Positions 44,322-53,178 are shown, numbered from the stretch's first letter. The stretch is DNA of 64,000 nt from SCTD01 sp963781675 (GCA_963781675.1 CAWAGF010000001.1:248001-312000), one strand, 5' to 3'. The notes: generated by a model not told the origin, from the letters alone. A program made the numbers and translations.

Positions 44322-45338
44322 GGCCGCGGCGGACTCCTCGATCAGCGTCGCCTGGAGCTCGGCGAAGAAGGCCAGGTTGATGGTGGAGCGCCACCACGCG
44401 CCCTTCACCATCCGCGGGCCCCACTCCGGCTTCTCCCCGGCCAGCGGCTCGATGGCCTTGTCCATCCAGTCCTTGCCGTGCACCGGGTCGACCTCGGCGT
44501 GCTCGACGTAGAAGGGGTAGGCGCCCTCCGGCGCCCCCAGCCGGTCGAAGGCCTGCAGCACCAGGCGGCAGCGCGGGCCGGCCTGCAGCTCGAGCAGGCC
44601 GAGCGCGCCCACCATCTCCGGCTGCAGCCAGCGGTTGGTGGCGAGCAGCCCGCCGAGCGCGGCCCGCTCCAGCGCGGCCTCGCCCATCTGCGCGCGCGGG
44701 ACGGTCGGCAGGTCGATGGCCGCGCACAGGTCGGCGTGCAGCTGGGTGTGCACGCCGGCCAGGTCACCCTGGCCCATCTCGTCCCAGAAGTTCTTGCCCA
44801 GCTCGAGCTTCGCGGTGCCGGTCAGGCCGACCTGGCAGACGGCGATGAGGTCGTCGAACCCGCCGTCCGGTCCGCCCTCGAGCGCCAGGAAGTCGACGAC
44901 CTGCTCCCATGTCGCCGTCCTGGCGAGCCACTTGTACGCCGCGGGCAGCCGGTCGCGGGCCGCGACGACGCGCATCGCCCGGACGACCTTCTCCGGCCCG
45001 GTGCAGTCGGTCAGGTCGCCGGCCGCCTCCCAGGCGGCCTCGAGCTCGGTCACCCACGGCACCTCGAGCCGGCCCTTGAGCTCGGCGAGGGCGGGGTGGT
45101 GCTGGAAGCGGACGGCGTCACCGACCACCTCCAGCGGGGCGGTGTGCAGGTCGTAGACGCCCAGCAGCGTCAGGAACCGGTCGCGGCGGTCCACCGGCTC
45201 GGCGCTGCGCAGCAGGTCGAGGGCGTGGCCCCCCTCCCGGAGCGCGGTGGCGAGCTGGTCGGCGAGGGGGGTCGGGCCCGTCTCGACGAGCGGCGCGGAG
45301 GGCTGGACGAGGAGGGCGGGGGCGTCTGACAGGGTCAT
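44319..45338 (-). CDS. Iron-containing redox enzyme family protein (heme-oxygenase-like diiron fold)
   Basis: 339 residues from ATG with AGGAG upstream. The helical C-terminal two thirds resemble the HDO family: LIAVCQVGLTGTAKLELGKNFWDEMGQGD, HTQLHADLC, and PFYVEHAEVDPVHGKDWM, with Glu and His spaced as metal ligands. Members range from fatty-acid decarboxylases to N-oxygenases, so the reaction cannot be stated. No biosynthetic cluster surrounds it; the arginine deiminase gene follows directly. Confidence 0.78.
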   Translation of the reverse strand: MTLSDAPALLVQPSAPLVETGPTPLADQLATALREGGHALDLLRSAEPVDRRDRFLTLLGVYDLHTAPLEVVGDAVRFQHHPALAELKGRLEVPWVTELEAAWEAAGDLTDCTGPEKVVRAMRVVAARDRLPAAYKWLARTATWEQVVDFLALEGGPDGGFDDLIAVCQVGLTGTAKLELGKNFWDEMGQGDLAGVHTQLHADLCAAIDLPTVPRAQMGEAALERAALGGLLATNRWLQPEMVGALGLLELQAGPRCRLVLQAFDRLGAPEGAYPFYVEHAEVDPVHGKDWMDKAIEPLAGEKPEWGPRMVKGAWWRSTINLAFFAELQATLIEESAAA

Positions 45339-45436
45339 GGGCAGAGCTCCTAGGCAGGTGCGGACAGCAGGAAGGCCCTTCCCGCTGCCACTCCGGTGTA
45401 ACGCGGCCCGGGGCGCAGCGCCCGCCGGGGCGGCGT

Positions 45437-45442
45437 TAGGTT
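45437..45442 (+). promoter_or_regulatory. Leaderless -10 of the SDR gene
   Basis: TAGGTT lies six bases before the ATG at 45449, with no ribosome site between. Confidence 0.5.
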
Positions 45443-45448
45443 CGCCTC

Positions 45449-46354
45449 ATGGGACTCCTCGACGGCAAGGTCGCGATCGTCACCGGCGCAGGGCGCGGCC
45501 TCGGCCGCGGTGAGGCGCTGGAGCTGGCAGCGGAGGGCGCCGGCGTCGTCGTCGGCGAGGTCGACGAGGCGGCGGGCCAGTCGGTCGTCGACGAGATCAC
45601 CGCCTCCGGCGGCAGCGCGGTGCTCTACCTGGGCGACTGCTCCGAGATCGAGCACGGCCAGGGCATCGTCCGCACCGCGGTCGAGCAGCTCGGCCGCCTC
45701 GACGCGCTGGTCAACAACGCCGGCATCCTGCGCGACCGGACCCTGGCGAAGATGACGCCGGAGGAGTGGGACGCGGTCATCAAGGTGCACCTGCGCGGCC
45801 ACTACGCGCCGACGCACGCCGCCATCAACCACTGGCGCGACCAGGACCAGCCGGGCCGGGTCGTCTGCACGGCCTCCACCAGCGGCGTGCTCGGGAACTT
45901 CGGCCAGAGCAACTACGGTGCGGCAAAGGCGGGCATCGCCGCGTTCGCGCAGATCGTGGCGCAGGAGAACTGGAAGAAGGGCATCACCGTCAACGCGATC
46001 TGCCCGGCGGCCCGCACCCGGATGACCGAGGGCGCGTACGGCGAGAAGCTGGCGGGCGGCGACGAGGAGCAGGGCTTCGACTTCTGGCACCCGGACAACG
46101 TCGCGCCGTTCGTCGCCTTCCTCTGCAGCGACGCGAGCAGCCACATCAGCGGCAAGGTCTTCGGCGTCCAGGGCGACACCGTCGAGCTGTACCGCCCCTT
46201 CACCAGCGAGGCCTTCATCCAGAAGGGCGGCGCGAAGTGGAGCGCCGAGGAGCTGGTCGAGCGGGTCGGCGAGCTGTTCGAGACGACCGGCATCGAGCCG
46301 GCCGCGCAGAACGGGATGGCCCGGCTGCGGTTCTCGATGACGCAGCGCTCCTAG
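45449..46354 (+). CDS. Short-chain dehydrogenase/reductase
   Basis: 301 residues. TGAGRGLGRGEAL cofactor motif, NNAG, Ser in STSGVLGNFGQ and the catalytic YGAAK (Tyr-x3-Lys). The C-terminal extension (FTSEAFIQKGGAKWSAEELVERVGELF) is longer than in simple SDRs and resembles members associated with 3-hydroxyacyl-CoA or multifunctional beta-oxidation proteins. Likely an NAD(P)-linked hydroxyacyl or alcohol dehydrogenase. Confidence 0.9.
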   Translation: MGLLDGKVAIVTGAGRGLGRGEALELAAEGAGVVVGEVDEAAGQSVVDEITASGGSAVLYLGDCSEIEHGQGIVRTAVEQLGRLDALVNNAGILRDRTLAKMTPEEWDAVIKVHLRGHYAPTHAAINHWRDQDQPGRVVCTASTSGVLGNFGQSNYGAAKAGIAAFAQIVAQENWKKGITVNAICPAARTRMTEGAYGEKLAGGDEEQGFDFWHPDNVAPFVAFLCSDASSHISGKVFGVQGDTVELYRPFTSEAFIQKGGAKWSAEELVERVGELFETTGIEPAAQNGMARLRFSMTQRS

Positions 46355-46399
46355 AGGACGCAGCGCTCCTCGAAGGTCACAGGCAGGTCACGGCGGCGC

Positions 46400-46405
46400 T
46401 ACTGT
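46400..46405 (+). promoter_or_regulatory. Leaderless -10 of the epimerase-family gene
   Basis: TACTGT ends seven bases before GTG 46413. Confidence 0.45.
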
Positions 46406-46412
46406 CTGCCGG

Positions 46413-47384
46413 GTGCGCGTCTTCCTGACCGGCGGGACCGGCTTCATCGGCGGGGAGGTCGCGCGCCTGCTGCGCGCCCGCGGGGACGAGGTGCGCGCGC
46501 TGGTGCGCACCCCGGCCAAGGCAGCTGCCCTCGAGGCGCTGGGCTGCGAGCTGGTGCAGGGCGACCTGTCCGACGAGGCTGCGCTCGTCCGGGCGTGCGA
46601 GGGCGCGGACGCCGTCGTGCACAGCGCGGCGGTCTACGCGGTCGGCATCCCGGACAGCCGCCGTGACGAGCTGGTCGACGCGAACGTCCGCGGCACTGAG
46701 CGGGTCCTGGGCGCCGCCCTGACGGCCGGCGTGTCCCGCGCCGTCTACGTCTCGACGGTCGCCGTCTTCGGCGACACCGGCGGCGAGGTGGCGCACGAGG
46801 GCTGGGTGCGCACCGCCGACGGCTTCACCTCCGTGTACGAGGAGACGAAGGTGTGCGCCCACAAGCGGGCGCAGGAGATCGCGGGTCGCGGGCTGCCGCT
46901 CGTGACCGTGCAGCCCGGCGTCGTCTACGGACCCGGGGACCCGAGCACGTTCGGCGAGCTGCTCGGGCAGCTGCTCGCCGGGAAGCTGCCGGCGCTGCCC
47001 TTCCCGGACCTCGGCGTCACGCCGGTGCACCGCGACGACGTCGCCGCCGGCATCCTGCTGGCGCTGGACGCCGGTGTCCCCGGCGAGTCCTACGTCCTGG
47101 CCGGCGAGCCGACCCGCGTGCGCGAGCTGGTCGCCCGGCTCGCGGGGCTGGCCGGCCGCAAGCCGCCGCGCACGGTCCCGACCGTGCTGCTTCGCGCGCT
47201 CGCCCCCGCCGGCCCGCTGGTGGGACCTGCGCTCGGCTTCCCGCCGAACCTGCGCGAGCTGGTCCGCTCCTCGGACGGGGTCACCTTCTGGGCGTCCGGC
47301 GACAAGGCGCGCCGCGACCTCGGCTGGACGAGCCGCCCGCTCGTCGACGGGCTGCAGGAGCTGGTCGACGCGCGTACGACCTAG
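46413..47384 (+). CDS. NAD-dependent epimerase/dehydratase family protein
   Basis: 323 residues from GTG. Extended SDR: TGGTGFIGGEVARLLRARG, VVHSAAVYAVG, VSTVAVFG and the catalytic Tyr-x3-Lys in VYEETK. VTVQPGVVYGPGDPS follows. Closest in pattern to dihydroflavonol-4-reductase/steroid-type members rather than sugar epimerases. Substrate unknown. Convergent overlap with larC of four bases. Confidence 0.88.
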   Translation: MRVFLTGGTGFIGGEVARLLRARGDEVRALVRTPAKAAALEALGCELVQGDLSDEAALVRACEGADAVVHSAAVYAVGIPDSRRDELVDANVRGTERVLGAALTAGVSRAVYVSTVAVFGDTGGEVAHEGWVRTADGFTSVYEETKVCAHKRAQEIAGRGLPLVTVQPGVVYGPGDPSTFGELLGQLLAGKLPALPFPDLGVTPVHRDDVAAGILLALDAGVPGESYVLAGEPTRVRELVARLAGLAGRKPPRTVPTVLLRALAPAGPLVGPALGFPPNLRELVRSSDGVTFWASGDKARRDLGWTSRPLVDGLQELVDARTT

Positions 47385-48544
47385 GACAGGTCGCGCGCGG
47401 CGGCGTGCGCGTCGCGCAGCACCTGCTTGGCCGGTCGGCCCAGCGCGGCCGCAGCGGCGGCGACGTCCGCCCACTCCGGCATCGCGTTGACGACCTCGCC
47501 GTCGAGCAGCCCGAGCTTCACCCGCACCGCGCGGCCGTCGACGTCCACCGTCCGCTCGGCCCGCTCGAGCGCGTGCTTGCCGACGGTGGTCGTCCGCAGC
47601 CCCAGGGTCGACGTCTCGCGGAACACGACCTCGCGCACCGCGGCGGCACGGTCGCTGCTGCACAGCACCGACAGCGTGTGCGCAGGCCGGCCCTTCTTCA
47701 TGAGGATCGGGGTCAGCCAGGCGTCGCTCGCGCCGGCGTCGAGCAGCGCCTGCAACACCCCGGGCCAGAGCCGCGGGTCGAGGTCGTCCACGTTCGTCTC
47801 GAGCACCAGCGCGGTGCTGGGCTCGTCCAGCAGCGGCTCGCCGAGCAGCAGCCGCAGCACGTTGGCGACCTCCTCCGGATCGCGCCCGCCCGCGCCGGAT
47901 CCGCTGCGCAGCAGGGACATCGGCGGCAGGGGGCCGTACGTCGCGACCGTCGCCGCGAGCAGCGCGGCACCCGTCGGGGTGGTCATCTCCTTGGCCACCG
48001 GGCCGGCCTGCACGGGGACGCCGACGAGGAGCGCGACCACCGCCGGCGGCGGGACCGGCAGCGGTCCGTGCGCCCCGCGGGTGGTCCCGGAGCCGACGGT
48101 CACGGTCGACGCGGTCAGCTGCGTGAGGCCGAGGTGCACCAGGCCGGCGGCGCACCCGACGACGTCGGCGACCGCGTCGAGCGCCCCCACCTCGTGGAAG
48201 TGCACCTGCTCCACGTCCACCCGGTGCACCGCGGCCTCGGCGGTGGCCAGCCGGCTGAACACGTCGAGCGCAAGTGCGCGCACCGGCTCGTCCAGCGGCG
48301 CCTGCTCGAGCAGCGCGCGCACCTCGCGCCAGCCGCGGGTCGCCGCGTCGTCGCTCACCTGCACGTCGACCTTGCAGGCGCCGATGCCGCCGCGCACGAC
48401 GTCGTACGCCGACAGCCGCACCGGCTCCACGCCCACCGCGTCCACCGCCGCCTGCAGGTGCGCGAGCGGCACGCCCGCGTCGACGAGCGCGCCGAGCAGC
48501 ATGTCGCCGCTGATGCCGGCGCCGCAGTCGAGCCAGCCGATCAC
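47381..48544 (-). CDS. larC: LarC, nickel insertion for the nickel-pincer nucleotide cofactor
   Basis: 387 residues; the ATG overlaps the larB stop. IGWLDCGAGISGDMLLGALVDAG at the N-terminus, the His-containing VEQVHFHEVGALDAVADVVG, TPTGAALLA, LETNVDDLDP and TPILMKKGRPAHTLSVL are diagnostic. LarC inserts nickel into the pyridinium-bis-thiocarboxylate nucleotide made by LarB and LarE. It is one continuous frame, unlike versions expressed by a programmed frameshift. The cofactor activates LarA-type racemases. Confidence 0.94.
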   Translation of the reverse strand: MIGWLDCGAGISGDMLLGALVDAGVPLAHLQAAVDAVGVEPVRLSAYDVVRGGIGACKVDVQVSDDAATRGWREVRALLEQAPLDEPVRALALDVFSRLATAEAAVHRVDVEQVHFHEVGALDAVADVVGCAAGLVHLGLTQLTASTVTVGSGTTRGAHGPLPVPPPAVVALLVGVPVQAGPVAKEMTTPTGAALLAATVATYGPLPPMSLLRSGSGAGGRDPEEVANVLRLLLGEPLLDEPSTALVLETNVDDLDPRLWPGVLQALLDAGASDAWLTPILMKKGRPAHTLSVLCSSDRAAAVREVVFRETSTLGLRTTTVGKHALERAERTVDVDGRAVRVKLGLLDGEVVNAMPEWADVAAAAAALGRPAKQVLRDAHAAARDLS

Positions 48545-49287
48545 GACGACACGCGCCGGGCCACGCGCGCCGCGAACACCCCTGCGCTGAAGCCGTTGTC
48601 GATGTTCACGACCGTGATGCCGGGCGCACAGGCGTTGAGCATCGCGAGCAGCGCGGCCAGCCCGCCGAAGCTCGCGCCGTACCCGATCGACGTGGGCACC
48701 GCGACCATCGGCGTGCCGACCAGCCCACCCACCACGGAAGGGAGTGCGCCCTCCATGCCGGCCACGACGACGAGGCAGTCGGCGCGGTCCAGCGCGGGGC
48801 GGGCGGCGAGGAGCCGGTGCAGCCCGGCGACGCCGACGTCGTCGACGCGCACCACGTCGGCGCCGAACGCCCGCGCCGTGAGCGCCGCCTCCGCGGCGAC
48901 GGGGCCGTCCGACGTGCCGGCGGCCAGGACGGCCACCGTGCCGGACGGCCGCGGCAGCGCGCCCACGGCGACCGTCGTGCCGTCGACGAGCACGTCGTCG
49001 TGCGCCGCTTGCAGCGCCGCGACCGTCTCGGCGGCGGCCCGCGTCACGAGCACGGCGCGGTCGCCGGAGGCCCGCAGCGCCTCGACGTTGTCGAGCACCT
49101 GACCCGTGGTCTTGCCGGCGCCGTAGACAACCTCGGGGTCGCCGGTGCGCAGCGCGCGGTGCACGTCGACGAGCGAGTGCGCCAGCGCGTCGTAGGGCGC
49201 CGTGGCGATCCGGTCGAGCGCGTCCGCCGGGTCCACCTCGCCCGCAGCGACGGCCGCCAGCAGCTCCTGCGCCTCCGTCCTGTCCAC
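48541..49287 (-). CDS. larB: LarB, nicotinate adenine dinucleotide carboxylase for nickel-pincer cofactor
   Basis: 248 residues from GTG. VVYGAGKTTGQVLDNVEAL, VLAAGTSDGPVAAEAALTARAFG, GVAGLHRLL, VVAGMEGALPSVVGGLVGTPMVAVPTSIGYGASFGG and NIDNGFSAGVFAA are the AIR-carboxylase-like LarB signature. It carboxylates and activates NaAD, the first step of the cofactor. TACGCT seven bases upstream suggests a leaderless larBC mRNA. LarE and LarA are not in the window. Confidence 0.94.
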   Translation of the reverse strand: MDRTEAQELLAAVAAGEVDPADALDRIATAPYDALAHSLVDVHRALRTGDPEVVYGAGKTTGQVLDNVEALRASGDRAVLVTRAAAETVAALQAAHDDVLVDGTTVAVGALPRPSGTVAVLAAGTSDGPVAAEAALTARAFGADVVRVDDVGVAGLHRLLAARPALDRADCLVVVAGMEGALPSVVGGLVGTPMVAVPTSIGYGASFGGLAALLAMLNACAPGITVVNIDNGFSAGVFAARVARRVSS

Positions 49288-49294
49288 GGCCCGG

Positions 49295-49316
49295 AGCGTA
49301 CGGGCGCCGCTAGGGT
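49295..49316. promoter_or_regulatory. Divergent leaderless promoters of larB and the DUF4446 gene
   Basis: The 35-bp gap holds TACGCT (minus strand, 49295-49300, seven bases before larB) and TAGGGT (plus strand, 49311-49316, six bases before the DUF4446 GTG). Confidence 0.5.
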
Positions 49317-49322
49317 GCCGAC

Positions 49323-49799
49323 GTGTCGACCGAGAGCCTCGCCGTCGTGGCCGCGGGCCTGGGCGTGTTCTCGCTCGTGGTGGCCGTCGTGCTCGTGGTG
49401 CAGGTCGGCCGGCTGCGCCGGGCCTACGACGCGCTCGTCGACGGCGACCAGACCGCGACGTTCCCCGAGGCGCTGGAGCGCTCGACGGCCGGTGCGCACG
49501 CGCTGCGTCGCGAGGTGGTGGGCCTGCGCGAGGAGCTGTCCAGCACGCGCGCGGAGCTGGCCGGGACGCTGCGCCACGTCGCCGTGGTGCGCTACGACGC
49601 GTTCGGCGACCTGGGCGGCCGGCTGTCGTTCTCCGCTGCGCTGCTCGACGACGCAGGCGACGGCCTGGTGCTGACCAGCATCCACAGCCGCAGCGACAGC
49701 CGCACCTACGCCAAGGGCGTGCAGCGCGGCGGCAGCGAGCACGAGCTCTCGCCCGAGGAGCGGCAGGCCGTCGCGCACGCCAGCCGCGTGCGCACCTGA
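49323..49799 (+). CDS. DUF4446 family protein
   Basis: 158 residues from GTG. An N-terminal helix (AVVAAGLGVFSLVVAVVLVVQV) anchors a coiled-coil segment and the DUF4446 core: VAVVRYDAFGDLGGRLSFSAALLDDAGDGLVLTSIHSRSDSRTYAKGV, then ELSPEERQAVAHA. The domain is widespread in Gram-positive bacteria near serS or pheA and chromosome-partitioning genes. Function unknown. Confidence 0.88.
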   Translation: MSTESLAVVAAGLGVFSLVVAVVLVVQVGRLRRAYDALVDGDQTATFPEALERSTAGAHALRREVVGLREELSSTRAELAGTLRHVAVVRYDAFGDLGGRLSFSAALLDDAGDGLVLTSIHSRSDSRTYAKGVQRGGSEHELSPEERQAVAHASRVRT

Positions 49800-49802
49800 C
49801 CC

Positions 49803-51635
49803 GTGGCGAGCGTCCGCGCGTGGATCGCGCTGAGGGTCGACCAGGTGGCGGGTCTGCCTCCGACGTCCAGCTACACGTGGGGCGGCCGCGCCTCCCCCCT
49901 CGCCTTCTCGGTCTTCCACCTCGTGGCGGTCCTGCGCCTGCTCTCACCGCTCCAGTGGCTCAAGCAGGTGTTCCGGCTGCGGGCGGGCGCGCGGCGCACG
50001 ACCAACCTCCGGCTCGACTTCCCGGCCGCCTTCACGGAGATGTACTTCCTGGCTGAGCTGGCTGCCGCTGCCGTCCTGCTCTTCACGGACGTTCGTCTTC
50101 CCTCATGGGGGGAGGCCGCGGCACGCGTCCTCGCCTGCGTCCTCGTGCTCGAAGCGACCCTCTGGGTCCTCTACTACCTGCTGCTGCGCGGCCTCATCGA
50201 AGGTCGCTACACGGCGTACCACCCTGCGGAGTACCTGCTGCAGTTCCCCGTGGTCGTGGCAGCGCAGTGCGCCCTGATCGCTCTGCTCCTGAGCGTGCCG
50301 GTCGGCGAGGTGTTCGCCGCCTTGCGGGGTGGCGACAGCGGCTCTCTCACCGGCAGCCCCAGTGCCGTCCTCTCCCTGATGGGACTCGTCTACCTGGGGG
50401 CCGGAGTCAGCTCCCTCATCAACTCCCTGCCGGTCATCGCCGCGCGGGGTGCTGAGGGCTTCCTCATCGTCGGCGCGGGGCAGGTGACCCAGAAGCGGAT
50501 CCTCCCGGCGCTCTCAGCCCTGGGCGTCAGATCGCGGGAGATCCAGCTCCTGGACACCGGCCCGGCCGCGGGCAGTCCTGGTGACATGTCGCCTTCCGCC
50601 ATCGTCGACCGGCTCGTGAAGATGCGCACCCCCGTCATCATCGCCACGCCCACCGCATCGCACCTGTTCTACGTCGAGGCGCTCGCTGCTGAGGCAATGC
50701 CGTTCGCTGTCGAGAAGCCGATCGTGGCCGCAGAGGAGGAGCTGCGCCGCCTGCGGCGCGAGCCCCACTTGATGGCCCGAGGCTTCTCGCTCGGCTACTA
50801 CGCCTTGGAGAAGGCACTTCCCGTCACCTACCTGATGACGAGACGCGAGGTGTACTGCTCCTACCTCGAGGCGTCCGGGGGCGGCCAGCTCCCGTCCGGC
50901 TCCGAGCTGGAGGACCTCGTGCACCGGCTCGGTCCGGTTCGCTCGGTCCACGGCTGGGTGCTGGAAGACTCCTCGAGGTCCCCGTCGGGGGACCTACGGG
51001 CGTGGACGGAGCAGCCGCCTTCGCTGGGCTCCCTGGTGGAGACGGCGGTCCACCCGCTGCACGTCGCTGCGACCATCGTGCCTGGGCTGCGGAGCTTCAT
51101 CCCGTCGGCCATCGAGGTCGCCCGCCACGGACCAAGGGCCGCGGCCGTGCTGGCCTCGACGGGGCAGGACATCGCACCCACCTTCGTGGACGCGCGGGGT
51201 TCCGCGGGTGACGTCTCCGTGCGGGTGACGGTCGGGAAGCACATGGCCCCGAGCGCTGCGGCGCGAGGTCTGGTGGCGCACTTCGACCACGGGCGGCTCG
51301 TCGCAGACTTCGACGCGCGCTGCGCCGTGCTCGAGCATGAGGAGGGAGCGCGTGTGGAGCTCCACGTCCAGCGGAAGCGCGCGCCCTACGAGGTCCAGAT
51401 GTCGCTGTTCCGGTCCATGACGCACCGAGGATGGATCGGCGGACGCTACGACCAGCTGGACCAGCAGCTCGATGCGCTGGAGGCATGGCAGGCAGTCCGG
51501 GCTTTCGGTCGAGGGGCGGCCGTACAGACCTACGACGACGAGCGGAGTCCGTCAGGTCTGGCCGGCCTTCCGGTCACCGAGGCGTGCGGATCAGCGGGCG
51601 AGCACCAGGCGGAGTCGGCTGTAGCCGGTCGGTAG
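49803..51635 (+). CDS. Membrane domain fused to a Gfo/Idh/MocA-like oxidoreductase
   Basis: 610 residues, GTG three bases after the DUF4446 stop. Residues about 35-215 contain four or five helices (FTEMYFLAELAAAAVLLF, VLACVLVLEATLWVLYYLLL, YLLQFPVVVAAQCALIALLL, VLSLMGLVYLGAGVSSL). A Rossmann domain follows, starting GFLIVGAGQVTQKRILPALSALG, with IIATPTASHLFYVEALAAEAMPFAVEKPIVAAEEE, the EKP signature of Gfo/Idh/MocA proteins. Codon use is visibly less GC-biased than in neighbours, suggesting acquisition. Redox of a sugar or lipid-linked substrate at the membrane is plausible; the substrate is not known. I know no standard family with this fusion. Confidence 0.75.
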   Translation: MASVRAWIALRVDQVAGLPPTSSYTWGGRASPLAFSVFHLVAVLRLLSPLQWLKQVFRLRAGARRTTNLRLDFPAAFTEMYFLAELAAAAVLLFTDVRLPSWGEAAARVLACVLVLEATLWVLYYLLLRGLIEGRYTAYHPAEYLLQFPVVVAAQCALIALLLSVPVGEVFAALRGGDSGSLTGSPSAVLSLMGLVYLGAGVSSLINSLPVIAARGAEGFLIVGAGQVTQKRILPALSALGVRSREIQLLDTGPAAGSPGDMSPSAIVDRLVKMRTPVIIATPTASHLFYVEALAAEAMPFAVEKPIVAAEEELRRLRREPHLMARGFSLGYYALEKALPVTYLMTRREVYCSYLEASGGGQLPSGSELEDLVHRLGPVRSVHGWVLEDSSRSPSGDLRAWTEQPPSLGSLVETAVHPLHVAATIVPGLRSFIPSAIEVARHGPRAAAVLASTGQDIAPTFVDARGSAGDVSVRVTVGKHMAPSAAARGLVAHFDHGRLVADFDARCAVLEHEEGARVELHVQRKRAPYEVQMSLFRSMTHRGWIGGRYDQLDQQLDALEAWQAVRAFGRGAAVQTYDDERSPSGLAGLPVTEACGSAGEHQAESAVAGR

Positions 51636-51638
51636 CCT
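51633..51638 (+). promoter_or_regulatory. -10 element upstream of pheA
   Basis: TAGCCT ends six bases before ATG 51645, which opens a nine-codon frame ending TGATG at the pheA start (51674). Transcription would begin at the short frame. Confidence 0.45.
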
Positions 51639-51673
51639 CGCCGCATGCCGAACCCCCTGCCGGCCGCCACCTG

Positions 51674-52606
51674 ATGCCGGGCGTCCCGCCTGCGCGGTTC
51701 GGCTACCTCGGTCCGGCCGGCACCTTCACCGAGGCCGCCCTGCGCACGCTGCGGGCCGCCGAGCGCGCAGACCTCACGCCGTACGCCTCGGTCGCCGCTG
51801 CGCTCGACGCCGTCCGCGGCGGGGACGCGGACGGCGCGATGGTGCCGCTGGAGAACTCGGTCGAGGGCTCGGTCCCGACGACGCTCGACGAGCTCGCGCA
51901 CGGCGACCCGCTGCAGGTGACCCGCGAGGTGCTGCTGCCGGTCAGCTTCAGCCTGCTCGGCCGCTCCGGCACCCGGCGCGAGGACGTGCGCGTCGTGGCG
52001 ACGCACCCGCACGCCGAGGCGCAGTGCCGGCGCTGGCTGCGCGAGGTGCTGCCCGACGCCGAGGTGGTGCTGACGCCGTCCACGGCCGACGCCGCGCGGT
52101 CGGTGTCGGAGGGGCGGTACGACGCCGCCGTCGCGGCGCCGATCGCGGCCGAGCACTACCGCCTGCAGGTGCTGGCCTCCGGCGTGCAGGACAACGAGGG
52201 GGCGGTCACCCGCTTCGTGCTGGTGTCCCGACCGGGGCCGCCGCCCGCGCCGACCGGCGCCGACCGCACCTCGCTGTTCGCGTTCATCGCGCAGAGCCAG
52301 CCGGGCGCGCTGCTGTCGGTGCTGACGGAGTTCGCGGTGCGCGGCATCAACCTCACGCGCATCGAGTCGCGGCCGAGCGGCAGCGGCCTGGGCAGCTACT
52401 TCTTCTCGATCGACTGCGACGGCCACCTGCAGGACGCCCGCGTCGGCGAGGCGCTCAGCGCGCTGCACCGCACCTGCGCCGACGTGCGTGTGCTCGGCAG
52501 CTACCCGCGCGCGGACGGCGTCGCGGCCGACGTGCGGCACGGCACGGGCGACGGTGACTACCGCGCCGCGGCGGCGTGGCTGGACCGGCTGCGGGCGGGC
52601 GACTAG
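51674..52606 (+). CDS. pheA: Prephenate dehydratase
   Basis: 310 residues from ATG. Converts prephenate to phenylpyruvate for phenylalanine. YLGPAGTFTEAALR opens the catalytic domain, VPLENSVEGSVPTTLD and the catalytic TRF motif in NEGAVTRFVLVSR follow. A C-terminal ACT domain, GALLSVLTEFAVRGINLTRIESRPS, holds the ESRP motif that binds phenylalanine for feedback inhibition. There is no chorismate mutase domain. No ribosome site precedes the ATG; it shares a base with the stop of a nine-codon frame. Confidence 0.95.
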   Translation: MPGVPPARFGYLGPAGTFTEAALRTLRAAERADLTPYASVAAALDAVRGGDADGAMVPLENSVEGSVPTTLDELAHGDPLQVTREVLLPVSFSLLGRSGTRREDVRVVATHPHAEAQCRRWLREVLPDAEVVLTPSTADAARSVSEGRYDAAVAAPIAAEHYRLQVLASGVQDNEGAVTRFVLVSRPGPPPAPTGADRTSLFAFIAQSQPGALLSVLTEFAVRGINLTRIESRPSGSGLGSYFFSIDCDGHLQDARVGEALSALHRTCADVRVLGSYPRADGVAADVRHGTGDGDYRAAAAWLDRLRAGD

Positions 52607-53178
52607 CCGGCCGCGAGGCTGAAGCCGGCGATCCACAGCAGCACGACGAAGGTGAAGGCGCGCTGAGCGCCGCCGCCCCAGGAGCTGTCCTGGGGCGCCA
52701 TCGCGGTCAGCAGGAACAACGCCGTCGCGAGGGCGACGACCGCCAGCGAGACCGGGAACCGGTCCGTCCAGGTGGCGTCGCTGCGCATGGCGAAGGTCGA
52801 CAGCCACATCCCGGCCAGCACCGCCACGAAGGCGATCCCCGCGGCGAGCAGGTGCACCTTGGCCGCGGACGTCGCGCCCTTCGCGCCCTCGTCGACCGCG
52901 AACACGCCGCACAGCAGCACCGCGACCGCCCAGACGCCGAACAGCACGGCTGCGGCCGTGGCACGGCGGCCCTCGAGCTCACGACGCGTCAGCAGCACGA
53001 GGAGCGCCGAGGTCAGCCCGAGCACGACGAAGGCCGCCGTCTGCATCCAGCCGTACGCCCCGAGCGCACCCTCGCTGATCGAGTCCCGCGCGGCGCTGTA
53101 GCCGCCCCCCTTCAACGCCGGCATCGCCAGGGCGACGGCGAGGAAGACGAGGGGACCCAGTGCGACGGTCTTCGACAT
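52603..53178 (-). CDS. DUF998 family membrane protein
   Basis: 191 residues, six helices, beginning SKTVALGPLVFLAVALAMPALKGGGYSAARDSISEGALGAYGWMQTAAFV. The DSISE...G.YGW.Q element between helices 1 and 2 is typical of DUF998. TACGGT lies six bases upstream. Role unknown. It overlaps the pheA end by four bases on the other strand. Confidence 0.8.
   Translation of the reverse strand: MSKTVALGPLVFLAVALAMPALKGGGYSAARDSISEGALGAYGWMQTAAFVVLGLTSALLVLLTRRELEGRRATAAAVLFGVWAVAVLLCGVFAVDEGAKGATSAAKVHLLAAGIAFVAVLAGMWLSTFAMRSDATWTDRFPVSLAVVALATALFLLTAMAPQDSSWGGGAQRAFTFVVLLWIAGFSLAAG

Noticed and set aside
51645..51674. Phenylalanine attenuator peptide before pheA
   Set aside because: The nine codons contain no Phe and no competing hairpins are evident.
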